The notes under the pieces were generated by a model. The model did no database searches. It was not told where the DNA came from and worked only from the letters and a program-made list of their open reading frames with translations. Of a stretch of 64,000 bases of DNA, positions 9,280 through 17,908 are shown piece by piece (position 1 is the first letter of the stretch; each line of letters begins with the position of its first letter). The DNA is from Labrenzia sp. 011 (GTDB lineage Bacteria; Pseudomonadota; Alphaproteobacteria; Rhizobiales; Stappiaceae), in contig NZ_QCYM01000008.1 in NCBI RefSeq assembly GCF_003075075.1, positions 62,001-126,000 of the forward strand, given 5' to 3'. Made by a program: the position numbers and the translations under genes.

Positions 9280-12200
9280 CTGAACTCCGTCTATATCACT
9301 GTGGGAATTGCCGTCATACTGGTGCTGGTCACGGCGCTGGTGGGGCCGTTCTTTATCGACTGGACGGTCTACCGGTCGACCTTCGAAAGTTATGCGGAGC
9401 GCGTTCTGGGACACCGGGTGACGGTGCTAGGCGAGGCCGATCTCAGGCTGCTGCCGGCGCCGTCCATCAGTTTCTCCGATGTGCGCGTCGGCGAAGCGGA
9501 AGACCCCCTGCTGGTGGTTGACCAGTTCAACATGCGCATCGAGCTGCCGCCGCTTCTGAAGGGCGAGATCCGTGTCATCGAAATGGAGCTGGACCGTCCG
9601 CGACTTTCCCTGTCTCTGGATGAAGGCGGCCGGCTGGACTGGCTGACCGCGATGACGTCGGACGGGGCGCTGGCGAAATTGCCGCCGGATGATGTCGCAT
9701 TCGAAAATGTGTCGATCCGCAACGGGGCGCTGTCCATCGTGGATGCTCGCTCCGGAGAGATCCACCGGATCGACAACGGCAATCTTTCCGTCAGTGCCCG
9801 CTCGCTTTCCGGTCCCTTCAAGGCCGTCGGCAGCCTCGCCGTAGAAGGGACGCCCTACAATGTCAGTCTGGCGACGGGCAGGGCGCAGGACGATACCGGG
9901 CTGCGGATCAAGGGCGAAGTCACGCCGACCGCCATGCCGGTGAACTTTGCCTTTGACGGCAATCTGACCCAATCGGATGCGGCTCCGACCTTCGAAGGCG
10001 ATTTCAACATTGCCTCCATCCCGCTGGAGGACAGTGAAACATCAGACTGGAGCGCACAGGGTCGGTTTGCGGCGGATATCGCCGAAATTGCGATCCCGGA
10101 GTTCGAGTTCCGCTACGGTCCCGACGACCGGCGCCTCAGCCTGACCGGCACTGCGGATCTGATCTATTCCGGCAGGAAAAGGTTCGAAGTCCGAGCCCGG
10201 TCGAAACAGGTAGATCTCGACCGGCTGCTCGGGGGCGGACCACAGGAGCCCGTCGCTCTCGACACCGCGGGCGAGAGGCTGATCGCGGCGCTCCGGTCGG
10301 TACCGCTGCCCCCCGTCGATGGTGCGATCTCGATGGATGTTCCGGCGATCGTTGCCGGTGGCGGAATTATCCAGAATGTGCGCCTCGATCTGGAAACGAT
10401 GCTCGGTGGCTGGCGGATCGCGCGTCTGGCCGGCCGCCTGCCGGGACGGACCATGGTTGCCACCCAGGGCGACCTGGGGCTTGAACCGTCACTGACCTAC
10501 CGCGGCGCCGTGTCGATCAGTTCCGACCAGCCGGGATCATTCCTGAGCTGGTGGACACAGAAGGATACGGGCGTCAAATCTCTCGACCCGGTTGCCCTGG
10601 AAGGGCGGCTCAATCTGATTCCGGAAGGCGCGGCGCTGGACAATCTCCGCCTGACACTGGCCGGGGCTGAAGCGCGCGGTGGCCTTTCCTACCGCAAACC
10701 GCGTACGGGGAATGCGGTGTTTTCTCTCAGTCTCGACGCGGACAAGCTGGATCTGGACCAGATCGAAAGCCTTGCAGGTCTGATCCGGCCGGCCCGCTCG
10801 GCCGGTGGGCGCACGCAAGATCCGACGGGCCTCGATGTCTCCATACGCCTGCGCGCCACCCAGGTGACGGCGCGGGGCGTGGAGGGCGAAGGCCTTGCCC
10901 TGGAAGCGGAATATTCCGATGGCGGTGTCCGGATCGACCGGCTGTTCGCCGAGGATCTGGCCGGTGCGCGGCTGGATGTGGAAGGGGCAATCCGAAATCT
11001 GTTTTCCGCTCCGGAAGGCACGGTTTCCGGTACGCTCGACGCGCGGGATCTGTCGGGTCTGGTCGCACTGGCGGGCGGAATTTTCCCGCAGACCGTCTTC
11101 GTTGAACGGCTGGAGCGCGCCGCCGCGAGCCTGGTCCCGGCAAAGTTCGATGCCAATCTGACGGCTGCGGCTGCCGGCGACGGTACCGACATGACCCTCA
11201 GCCTGGAAGGCTCGGCCGGCGGGGCTGACGCCTTCCTGAAGGCGGAATTGCAGGGACGTGTCGATGACTGGCGCAACGCCGACATTGATCTGGGGGTGGG
11301 ACTGCAGGGTCCTGACGGGGGCAAGCTGCTGCAGCAGCTCGGATTCGACGTCATCCCCATCGATGCGGACAACGGCGGCAGGCTCAGCATTGTCGCCAGG
11401 GGCGTTCCGGCGAACGGTCTCGACCTCGAGATTGAAACATCCGTCGGCGAGTCGCAGCTCGACGCCAAGGGAACGGTCACCCTGAAAGAGAGCAGCGAGA
11501 CGCAATATCGCATGAGCGTTGCGGCCAAAAGCCGGGACCTTGGGCCGCTGGCACTGATGGCTGGCCGGGTTCTTCCGGTGATGTCCGGCGCCCTCCCTGC
11601 GGATGTCACGGTGGATCTGGAAGGCGCCGGCAGTATCCTGACGATATCGAAGGCGGCCGGGCAGGTCGGGGACACGTCGTTCGAGGGACGTCTGAAAGGC
11701 GATCTTCAACCGGCGCCCGGGGAACGCAACCGGCGGTTTTCGGGAGATGTCCGTGTGTCCCGGGCGGATCTGCGCACCTTGAGCGAACTCATTCTGGGGC
11801 CGGACCAGTGGTTTTCCCTTGGCGACGGGACAAGCAACTGGCCTTCTGCTCCTTTCGGGACACCGCTTCCGCACGGCATCGACCTGAGCCTGGATTTCCG
11901 CGCGGACCGGCTGTTTGCCGACGATGCGACGGAAATCGCGAATGCCCGTGCCCAATTGCGGATCACGCCGACGCTTTTGCGCCTCGACGGGCTCAATGGC
12001 GCCTTTGCGGGCGGATCGCTGGAAGCAAGCCTGTCGCTGCGCCGGTCCGACGCGGAAGCGGCCGCTTCCGGCCGGGTGAAGCTGGATGGAGCCGACCTTC
12101 GTCAGCTTGTGTGGCGGCCGGACAACCGGGCGGTTGCCTCGGGCTCGCTCGACCTCTTTCTCGAGTTCGAGGGAGCCGGCCGGTCGATTTCGGCGATTGT

Positions 12201-13080
12201 CGCCGGTCTTGGCGGCGGCGGGACCTTCTCGATGGAGAAGGGGGATTTCCGCGGACTGAATCCGCAGGCCTTCCAGCTTGTCACGCGGGCGGTCGATTCC
12301 GGACTCGATCTTCAGGACGAGAAGATCCGTGACATGTTTGTCAGTCACATGGCCGCGGGCAATCTGCCCTTCAACCGGGTGGACGGCACGCTGACGCTCG
12401 TCGGCGGACGCTTGAGCGCCCGCAATGTGGTGGTCGATTCCGGCAAGGCGGAGATTTTCGGTTCGGCGGAAGTCGATCTGGGAACCAGCGAACTGGATGC
12501 GGATTTCTCACTCAAGGTCGATCCGGGCGAAAACGCCGTTACCGGTGCCGAGCCCCAGGTGGGATTGCTTTTCGAAGGCCCCGTCGAGGCGCCCGCGCGG
12601 CGAATCGACATAACGCCTTTCACTGCCTATCTGACCTTGCGGGCCTTCGAGCAGGAAGTCGAGCGGGTGGAGAAACTGCAGGCGGAAATCCTGGAGCGAG
12701 ACCGGCTGACACGCGAACTGAAGCGTCAGCGGGAAGCGCGGGCTCGCCAGGCCGCTGCTGCAAAGGAAAAACGGCTGCGGCAGCTGGACGAGGCCCCCGT
12801 CGAGGACAGCCGGGACGGAGCCTCTGTGGCACCGAGCGCCGGTGAACCCCGTCAGCAGGGATTGTCCGGCCAGACCGGCAATGCCCCCTTCACGGAACGG
12901 ATCCGGGCGCTCATCGAGGATCCCGGGCCTGAAGACATGACAGGCGAAACGGCCCCGCAGGCCGCGCCGGGCCCGAAGCCGGGCGGCAGCCTGCCGCCGC
13001 TCGATCCTCCCGTTTCCATCGAGGATCTGCTGACGCAGGACGTCGGCGGACCGCTGGTTCTGCCGGGTGCGCCCAGGTAA
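9280..13080 (+). CDS. AsmA family envelope protein (apparent CTG start)
   Basis: A 1,266-residue protein with one N-terminal membrane anchor (ITVGIAVILVLVTALVGPFF), the AsmA signature that follows (GHRVTVLGEADLRLLPAPSISFSDVRVG), long beta-rich repeats, and an AsmA C-terminal domain near residues 980-1130. The tail is charged, coiled-coil-like and Pro/Gly-rich. AsmA-like proteins bridge inner and outer membrane and are implicated in lipid transport. The start is unusual. AAGGAG at 9267-9272 is followed after seven bases by CTG 9280, giving MNSVYITVGIAV, which matches how family members begin. The next candidate, GTG 9301, is 28 bases from the ribosome-binding site, and a stop codon at 9262 blocks anything earlier. 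Confidence 0.87.
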   Translation: MNSVYITVGIAVILVLVTALVGPFFIDWTVYRSTFESYAERVLGHRVTVLGEADLRLLPAPSISFSDVRVGEAEDPLLVVDQFNMRIELPPLLKGEIRVIEMELDRPRLSLSLDEGGRLDWLTAMTSDGALAKLPPDDVAFENVSIRNGALSIVDARSGEIHRIDNGNLSVSARSLSGPFKAVGSLAVEGTPYNVSLATGRAQDDTGLRIKGEVTPTAMPVNFAFDGNLTQSDAAPTFEGDFNIASIPLEDSETSDWSAQGRFAADIAEIAIPEFEFRYGPDDRRLSLTGTADLIYSGRKRFEVRARSKQVDLDRLLGGGPQEPVALDTAGERLIAALRSVPLPPVDGAISMDVPAIVAGGGIIQNVRLDLETMLGGWRIARLAGRLPGRTMVATQGDLGLEPSLTYRGAVSISSDQPGSFLSWWTQKDTGVKSLDPVALEGRLNLIPEGAALDNLRLTLAGAEARGGLSYRKPRTGNAVFSLSLDADKLDLDQIESLAGLIRPARSAGGRTQDPTGLDVSIRLRATQVTARGVEGEGLALEAEYSDGGVRIDRLFAEDLAGARLDVEGAIRNLFSAPEGTVSGTLDARDLSGLVALAGGIFPQTVFVERLERAAASLVPAKFDANLTAAAAGDGTDMTLSLEGSAGGADAFLKAELQGRVDDWRNADIDLGVGLQGPDGGKLLQQLGFDVIPIDADNGGRLSIVARGVPANGLDLEIETSVGESQLDAKGTVTLKESSETQYRMSVAAKSRDLGPLALMAGRVLPVMSGALPADVTVDLEGAGSILTISKAAGQVGDTSFEGRLKGDLQPAPGERNRRFSGDVRVSRADLRTLSELILGPDQWFSLGDGTSNWPSAPFGTPLPHGIDLSLDFRADRLFADDATEIANARAQLRITPTLLRLDGLNGAFAGGSLEASLSLRRSDAEAAASGRVKLDGADLRQLVWRPDNRAVASGSLDLFLEFEGAGRSISAIVAGLGGGGTFSMEKGDFRGLNPQAFQLVTRAVDSGLDLQDEKIRDMFVSHMAAGNLPFNRVDGTLTLVGGRLSARNVVVDSGKAEIFGSAEVDLGTSELDADFSLKVDPGENAVTGAEPQVGLLFEGPVEAPARRIDITPFTAYLTLRAFEQEVERVEKLQAEILERDRLTRELKRQREARARQAAAAKEKRLRQLDEAPVEDSRDGASVAPSAGEPRQQGLSGQTGNAPFTERIRALIEDPGPEDMTGETAPQAAPGPKPGGSLPPLDPPVSIEDLLTQDVGGPLVLPGAPR

Positions 13081-13082
13081 GT

Positions 13083-13310
13083 TCAAACGTGATTGCGGGG
13101 AGGCTGCTGAACCTGCTTAAGGGCCCAGACCCTGACCGCTGAGGAGAGCGGATCGTCCGGGTCGCGGCTGTCGTCTATCTCGACGATCAGGCTTGCAAGG
13201 GAGCGTTTTTCCGCGGCGATAAACCTGTCCACGACATCCCAGAATTCGGCTTCCAGCGCCAGGCTGGTCCGGTGACCGTGCAGGGACAGGGACCGTTTGA
13301 CGAGCGCCAT
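13083..13310 (-). CDS. Ribbon-helix-helix domain protein
   Basis: A 75-residue protein matching the RHH_4-type ribbon-helix-helix family found in alphaproteobacteria. It reads KRSLSLHGHRTSLALEAEFWDVVDRFIAAEKRSLASLIVEID, that is a short beta strand, an HRTS turn and two helices. It is probably a small DNA-binding dimer; its target is unknown. It is the last of three same-strand genes (sspB, DUF4169, this one) and converges on asmA with only two bases between the stop codons. A second family member lies at 42645. Confidence 0.8.
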   Translation of the reverse strand: MALVKRSLSLHGHRTSLALEAEFWDVVDRFIAAEKRSLASLIVEIDDSRDPDDPLSSAVRVWALKQVQQPPRNHV

Positions 13311-13315
13311 GAGGT

Positions 13316-13525
13316 CTACGCGGCGCCGTCGTCTTCAGGCGTGCGGGACGTGTCCAGCAGATGGCCGTCGACCTGTTTTTCCAGCTCGTCCCGGCGCTTG
13401 CGGGCAGCTTCCCGTTCCGCCTTGGTGCGGCCGAACTTGCGCCGATTGTCGTCTGCCGCCAGGTCTTTCTCCTGACGCTGCTTCTGTTTGCGCACCATGC
13501 GCAGATTGATGATCTCCGCGCTCAT
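13316..13525 (-). CDS. DUF4169 family protein
   Basis: A 69-residue, strongly charged protein starting MSAEIINLRMVRKQKQRQ and continuing with KFGRTKAEREAARKRRDELEKQVDGH. This is the pattern of the small alphaproteobacterial DUF4169 family, of unknown function. The frame is open further upstream, but that part overlaps sspB in another frame and is not plausible. It lies 5 bases before the RHH gene and 19 bases after sspB, so it is probably cotranscribed with them. Confidence 0.8.
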   Translation of the reverse strand: MSAEIINLRMVRKQKQRQEKDLAADDNRRKFGRTKAEREAARKRRDELEKQVDGHLLDTSRTPEDDGAA

Positions 13526-13544
13526 GAGTGTCACTCCGGGTAGA

Positions 13545-14129
13545 TCAGGTCTTCTTGCGGAAGGCATCCAGAGAAACGACCTCGCCGCCGCCGTCGTTTC
13601 CGGTCGCGTCTGCTGCGGGTTTGCTCTTCTTGCTCTTCGCCTTGGGAGAGACCGCAACTTCCTTGCCGTCTTCCACGCCGTCCTGTGTGGCTTCGCTGCC
13701 GGAATGCTCCTGCTCCGCCTTGGCGAGCTCCTCGACGGCTTCCAGCAGTTCCTCGGGCAATTCTTCCGCCGTCTTGCCGGGGTCGAATTCCAGCGCGAAC
13801 TGCACTGAAGGATCGAAGAATCCCTTGATGGCGGAATAGGGGACAAGCAGTTTCTCGGGCACGCCGCCGAAGGACAGGCCGACTTCGAAGGCATGTTCTC
13901 CGATGGCAAGATCCCAGAACTGGTGCTGGAGAACGATCGTCATTTCCTGAGGATAACGTTCCTTCAGGCGCGGGGAGATCCGTACGCCCGGGGCGTTGGT
14001 ATCAAACGCGATGTAGAAATGATGATCTCCAGGAAGGCCGGTGCGTCCAACTTCGGCAAGAATCTTTTTGACCGCGCCGCGCAGCGCGTCCTGAATCAAT
14101 ATGTCGTATCGCAGAAGGTCTTCAGACAT
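13545..14129 (-). CDS. sspB: SspB family ClpXP adaptor
   Basis: A 194-residue protein of the alphaproteobacterial SspB type. The folded domain (about 1-125) starts MSEDLLRYDILIQDALRGAVKKIL and includes HFYIAFDT, RYPQEMTIVLQHQFWDL and FGGVPEKLLVPYSAIKGFFDPSV. A long acidic and Lys/Ala-rich linker ends in VVSLDAFRKK, the kind of C-terminal motif that docks on ClpX. SspB tethers ssrA-tagged proteins to ClpXP for degradation. The tmRNA gene that encodes the tag lies just upstream on the same strand, and both belong to the trans-translation clean-up route. ATG 14129 is chosen from the family's usual beginning; the ribosome-binding site is weak. Confidence 0.9.
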   Translation of the reverse strand: MSEDLLRYDILIQDALRGAVKKILAEVGRTGLPGDHHFYIAFDTNAPGVRISPRLKERYPQEMTIVLQHQFWDLAIGEHAFEVGLSFGGVPEKLLVPYSAIKGFFDPSVQFALEFDPGKTAEELPEELLEAVEELAKAEQEHSGSEATQDGVEDGKEVAVSPKAKSKKSKPAADATGNDGGGEVVSLDAFRKKT

Positions 14130-14308
14130 CAGTTTCGTCGAATCTCGATGGGAATCTCGTTTATCGGGTTCACCTTGACGGTCCGGGAGGAAAAAGAAAA
14201 GGCTCTTTTCCATGTGATACCGGATAAATGCGTCTGTTCCGATCAAGGTACACCCCTGTGGTCGGCAGAGGTACTCACGTCTTCACGAGTCGTCTGGAAA
14301 AATTAGGT

Positions 14309-14635
14309 GGAGGCTTCTGTTGCCAGGTGCCTCCGGACCCCGCCTGAAGGTGCTACCCTACGGGACTTAGTGGACTACCGGCACTGCGTTACGCAGCGAC
14401 AGCGTTGTCCATAGCATAGTTGTCATTTGCAACTATTAAGTAAGCCCGATAACGGTGGTACAATGCCGGGCAAAAGCGCAGTCTTTACACCCTCGTCGAT
14501 CCTATTTCGCCCCCGCCGAAACCCACAGAAATCCGCTTGAACGCCTGTGGGCTTGGGTGGAGGCGCCGGGTACCGCCCCCGGGTCCGATAGGCTTATTGC
14601 ACTGACCATTTATTGCCATAGCTGGCGAACCAGCA
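14309..14635 (-). ncRNA. ssrA: Two-piece (circularly permuted) tmRNA
   Basis: On the minus strand the acceptor piece comes first. It has a GCTGG-TTCG-CCAGC hairpin (14621-14634), a 5-bp T-stem CCGGG/CCCGG and the acceptor 3' strand CGCCTCC with discriminator A (14558-14565). An intervening segment follows, then the coding piece beginning GGGGGCGAAATAGGATCGACG at 14514. GGGGGCG pairs with CGCCTCC over 7 bp including a G3-U70 pair, the alanine identity element. The resume codon GCA (14430) opens ANDNYAMDNAVAA and TAA (14391-14389). The piece ends in a GGAGGC/GCCTCC hairpin (14309-14334) and a short T run. As I read it, the T-loop is GGCGGTA rather than TTCRANN, and the encoded 3' end is ACCCA rather than ACCA. 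Exact processing ends are inferred. Confidence 0.92.
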
Positions 14636-14641
14636 CGCCTG

Positions 14642-14669
14642 ATATAAGGGGTCCGGACCGGAAATGAAA
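14642..14669 (-). promoter_or_regulatory. Possible ssrA promoter
   Basis: A TTATAT -10-like hexamer (14642-14647) and TTTCAT -35-like hexamer (14664-14669) are spaced 16 bases apart on the minus strand. They are placed so that transcription would start near the first hairpin of the acceptor piece. The match to consensus is moderate. Confidence 0.4.
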
Positions 14670-14796
14670 GAGGGTTGCAGCTGACGGAACAGCTTTGCCG
14701 GTGAAGCTCGGCCGCATTTCGTGGCGCGATCTGGGGAAAGGCGCGGCGAGGGGCTGCGTTTTTCGCTAAATCTGCCAAGTTAGGCGCAATCAGCCT

Positions 14797-14845
14797 GAAA
14801 CCGCCGAATTTCTCCGGAAACCGCCAGACACTGTCTGAAACCGCT
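14797..14845 (+). repeat. Three 20-base-phased GAAACCGC repeats before thyA
   Basis: GAAACCGC occurs at 14797, 14817 and 14837, exactly 20 bases apart, with the last copy ending just before the AAGGG ribosome-binding site of thyA. The first two are GAAACCGCC and the third GAAACCGCT. The phasing of nearly two helical turns would put all copies on one face of the DNA. It may be a regulator array or a decayed tandem duplication. Confidence 0.6.
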
Positions 14846-14859
14846 ACAAGGGCCGCGTC

Positions 14860-15654
14860 GTGCAGCAATATCTCGATCTCTTGCAGAAAATCCTCGACGA
14901 GGGCGTCGACCGGGGAGACCGGACCGGAACCGGAACCCGTTCCCTTTTCGGCCACCAGATGCGCTTCGATCTGTCGGAGGGGTTTCCGCTGGTCACCACC
15001 AAGAAGCTGCACCTGAGATCCATCATTCACGAGCTGCTCTGGTTCCTGGCGGGCGATACCAACATCCGTTACCTGAAGGAAAACGGTGTCCGGATCTGGG
15101 ATGACTGGGCGGACGAGAACGGCGAACTCGGCCCGGTCTACGGCTACCAGTGGCGCTCCTGGCCGGCGCCGGACGGCCGCTCCATCGACCAGATCGCCAA
15201 TCTTCTGACCATGATCCGCACCAGTCCGGAAAGCCGCCGGCTGATCGTCTCCGCCTGGAACCCGGCGCTGATCGACGAGATGGCCCTGCCGCCCTGCCAT
15301 GCGCTGTTCCAGTTCTATGTGGCCAGGGGAAAGCTCTCCTGCCAGCTTTACCAGCGCTCGGCGGATGTGTTCCTGGGTGTGCCTTTCAACATCGCCTCCT
15401 ATGCCCTGCTGACGATGATGGTGGCCCAGGTCACGGGCCTGGAGCCGGGGGACTTCGTGCACACCCTGGGTGATGCGCATCTGTATTCCAACCATTTCGA
15501 CCAGGCCCGCGAGCAGCTCACCCGCGCGCCGAGGCCCTTGCCGGACATGAAGATCAATCCGGCGGTGAGCGATCTGTTCGCCTTCAGGTTCGAGGATTTC
15601 GGACTGGTGAACTACGATCCGCATCCGCATATTTCGGCGCCGATCGCGGTTTGA
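14860..15654 (+). CDS. thyA: Thymidylate synthase
   Basis: A 264-residue folate-dependent enzyme that methylates dUMP to dTMP using methylene-tetrahydrofolate. It has the standard E. coli-type length. The catalytic Cys is in [12 protein letters not shown], the folate/dUMP Arg motif in [10 protein letters not shown], and the nucleotide-binding segments are [21 protein letters not shown] and GDAHLYSNH. The start is GTG 14860 with AAGGG seven bases upstream; no ATG fits. The usual partner folA is 1.7 kb downstream on the same strand, separated by an oppositely oriented beta-glucosidase. Confidence 0.96.
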   Translation: MQQYLDLLQKILDEGVDRGDRTGTGTRSLFGHQMRFDLSEGFPLVTTKKLHLRSIIHELLWFLAGDTNIRYLKENGVRIWDDWADENGELGPVYGYQWRSWPAPDGRSIDQIANLLTMIRTSPESRRLIVSAWNPALIDEMALPPCHALFQFYVARGKLSCQLYQRSADVFLGVPFNIASYALLTMMVAQVTGLEPGDFVHTLGDAHLYSNHFDQAREQLTRAPRPLPDMKINPAVSDLFAFRFEDFGLVNYDPHPHISAPIAV

Positions 15655-15721
15655 AGATGCATCAGGGCAGCATGCGCCTGCTGAATTGACTGCCCTTTTG
15701 GAGCGCCGGCAAAGCTGAACG

Positions 15722-17080
15722 TCAGCCGCCCGCCTTGTGGGCGCCGATCAGATCCCGGTACCAGAGCGCGCTGTTCTTCAGGGTGCGGATCTGGGTGTCG
15801 TAGTCCACATGCACGATGCCGAAGCGCATCCGGTAGCCTTCCGCCCATTCGAAATTGTCCATCAGGCTCCAGAGGAAGTAGCCCCTGACGGGCACGCCGG
15901 CATCCCGGGCATCGGCGATCGCGCCAAAGTGCCTTTCCAGATAGTCGATGCGGCGCCGGTCGTCGATGACACCGTCCACGGGGCCGTCATTGTAGCAGGC
16001 ACCGTTTTCGGTGATGTAGCAGTCGGGCAGTGGGTAGCGCCCGTGGAGATCCTTCATCAGATCTGAAAGCCCCGCCTCGCAGACCTCCCAGCCGATATCC
16101 GTGAGCTGCGGGCCGGGCTCCGGCACAATCGTGCGCGTTTGCGGGTAGTCCGCCGCATCAGGATCATGCGCAACGCGCAGGGGCGTGTAGTAGTTCAGTC
16201 CCCACCAGTCGAGCGGCTGGTGGATGATGTCGAGATCGCCGTCGCGGATGTTCATATGCGGGCCATGGGCGGCCAGGATGTCCGGGTGATAGGTGCCCTG
16301 GAAGAGCGGCGAGAAGAAGATGCCGTTGTTGAATTCGAAGGCACGTTCGGCCGCCGCCCGGTCTTGCGGCGTGTCGGTTGCCGGATAGATGGAATGGGCA
16401 TTGAGGACGATGCCCATGGGCAGATCGGGCCGAACCGCGCGAGCGGCCTGAACGCCGAGGCCGTGAGCAAGGTTCAGCGTGTGCACGGCCGCGGCGAAGG
16501 CCTCCGGGCTTTTTTCGCCGGGAGCGTGAATGCCGTACAGGTGGCTCAGATGGCAGACGCACCAGGGCTCGTTGATGGTTGCCAGCGCGTCCATCCGGTC
16601 GCCCAGTCTCCGGACGACGATATCCGCGTAGTCGGCAAAGGCCTCTGCCGTGCTGCGGGCGGTCCAGCCGCCGTCTCCGGCAAGCATCAGCGGCAGATCC
16701 CAGTGATAAAGTGTCGGATAGACCTTGAGGCCGCGCGCCACCATCCCGTCGATCAGCCGGTCGTAAAAATCCAGCCCCTTTTGGTTCACCTGGCCGCGGC
16801 CGTCCGGCAGGATGCGCGGCCAGGCGATGGAAAACCGGTAGGCATCGACACCGAGGGAGCGGATCAGGTCCAGGTCGCTTTCCCAGCGATGATAGTGATC
16901 GCAGGCCACATCGCCCGAGTGCTGCTGAAAGACCCGGCCGGGCATTCTGGAAAAGGCGTCCCAGATGCTCGGTTTGCGCCCATCCTCGCTTGCAGCCCCT
17001 TCGATCTGGTAGGCGGCGGTTGCCACACCGAACAGGAAATCTTCGGGAAAACGCTGCGCCAGCTCTTTGTTCGCTACCAT
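15722..17080 (-). CDS. Family 1 beta-glucosidase
   Basis: A 452-residue GH1 retaining glycosidase. The acid/base Glu is in TINEPWC and the nucleophile Glu in YITENGA. The N-terminal FLFGVATAAYQIEGA and the glycone-binding segments YHWDLP and WSLMDNFEWAEGY are typical. There is no signal peptide, so it hydrolyses imported beta-glucosides in the cytoplasm. It has no transporter or regulator beside it. Its promoter carries a LacI-type operator (17126-17141), so a regulator encoded elsewhere probably controls it by sugar availability. It sits between thyA and folA on the opposite strand, which looks like an insertion into a conserved pair. Confidence 0.93.
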   Translation of the reverse strand: MVANKELAQRFPEDFLFGVATAAYQIEGAASEDGRKPSIWDAFSRMPGRVFQQHSGDVACDHYHRWESDLDLIRSLGVDAYRFSIAWPRILPDGRGQVNQKGLDFYDRLIDGMVARGLKVYPTLYHWDLPLMLAGDGGWTARSTAEAFADYADIVVRRLGDRMDALATINEPWCVCHLSHLYGIHAPGEKSPEAFAAAVHTLNLAHGLGVQAARAVRPDLPMGIVLNAHSIYPATDTPQDRAAAERAFEFNNGIFFSPLFQGTYHPDILAAHGPHMNIRDGDLDIIHQPLDWWGLNYYTPLRVAHDPDAADYPQTRTIVPEPGPQLTDIGWEVCEAGLSDLMKDLHGRYPLPDCYITENGACYNDGPVDGVIDDRRRIDYLERHFGAIADARDAGVPVRGYFLWSLMDNFEWAEGYRMRFGIVHVDYDTQIRTLKNSALWYRDLIGAHKAGG

Positions 17081-17116
17081 CGGGTCTCTGCTTCATCTTG
17101 CGTGAAAAACACGACG

Positions 17117-17145
17117 GTCATAGATTCCAAAGCGCTTTGGATCAA
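17117..17145 (-). promoter_or_regulatory. Beta-glucosidase promoter with LacI-family operator
   Basis: TCCAAAGCGCTTTGGA (17126-17141) is a perfect 16-bp palindrome with the central CG typical of LacI-family operators. It lies between a -35-like TTGATC (17140-17145) and a -10-like TATGAC (17117-17122), 17 bases apart on the minus strand. A bound repressor would block polymerase directly. Confidence 0.75.
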
Positions 17146-17374
17146 GCTTTTTCCTATACTGTTGCAGACAGGTTCCTGTGGAGGAAATCGCCTTCGGGAG
17201 CCTTGTCAGCGAGATTCCGCCGGGTCCGTCCTGTATTTGCGGCCGGATCGCCCAACACCGAGAGGAGGAGACCAGCCGACCGGTCGCGGGAAAATATCCG
17301 GCGGGTTTTTCTCTTCCCCGAATTTCATGGTAGGAGGCGTCCGGGAAACTGGAAACCGCGAGGGGAGAAGCCGC

Positions 17375-17887
17375 GTGCCCGATATTGTCCTGATTGCCGC
17401 GGTTGCCCGCAACGGAGTCATCGGGGCGGACAACGACATGCCCTGGAAGATTTCGACCGACCTGAAGCGGTTCAAGCAACTCACGCTCGGGAAACCGGTC
17501 ATTCTTGGCCGCAAGACGTTTCTTTCCTTTGGCGGAAAGCCGCTGCCGGGCCGGCCGCATATCGTGATTTCCCGAAATCCCGACTATGCTCCGGAGGGCG
17601 CGGAGGCCGCGACCTCGCTGGAGGAGGCGCTGGTGCGGGCAAAGGAGCTGGCGACGGAGCTCGCGGCCGGGGAAATCATGATCATCGGCGGCGGCCAGAT
17701 CTATGCCCGGGCCATCGGGGTCGCCGATCGCCTTGAAATAACCGAGGTGGATGCGCGGCCGCAGGGCGATATCCGTTTTCCGGTCATCGATCCTGCGTCG
17801 TGGCAAGAAAGCTGTCGGGTGCCCGGTGAACGCGGCGAGCGGGACAGCGCGGATTTTGCCTTCGTGACCTATCGTCGCAAGGCCTGA
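17375..17887 (+). CDS. folA: Dihydrofolate reductase
   Basis: A 170-residue NADPH-dependent enzyme that regenerates tetrahydrofolate after thymidylate synthase. The N-terminal IAAVARNGVIGADNDMPWK contains the Met20-loop pattern with the catalytic Asp region. LGRKTFLSF and IIGGGQIYARAI are the NADPH-binding motifs. The start is GTG 17375, preceded by AGGGGAG with 7-base spacing. The frame is open far upstream, but that part lies over the beta-glucosidase and is rejected. It is functionally paired with thyA. Confidence 0.93.
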   Translation: MPDIVLIAAVARNGVIGADNDMPWKISTDLKRFKQLTLGKPVILGRKTFLSFGGKPLPGRPHIVISRNPDYAPEGAEAATSLEEALVRAKELATELAAGEIMIIGGGQIYARAIGVADRLEITEVDARPQGDIRFPVIDPASWQESCRVPGERGERDSADFAFVTYRRKA

Positions 17888-17908
17888 CACGAGCGAGTGC
17901 CGATTTTC

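Noticed and set aside
10537..12348. 603-codon open frame opposite asmA
   Set aside because: Antisense shadow of the AsmA coding frame, without start signals or motifs.
16139..17374. Upstream extension of the folA frame
   Set aside because: It lies over the beta-glucosidase and its promoter; the ribosome-binding site and the family N-terminus place the start at GTG 17375.
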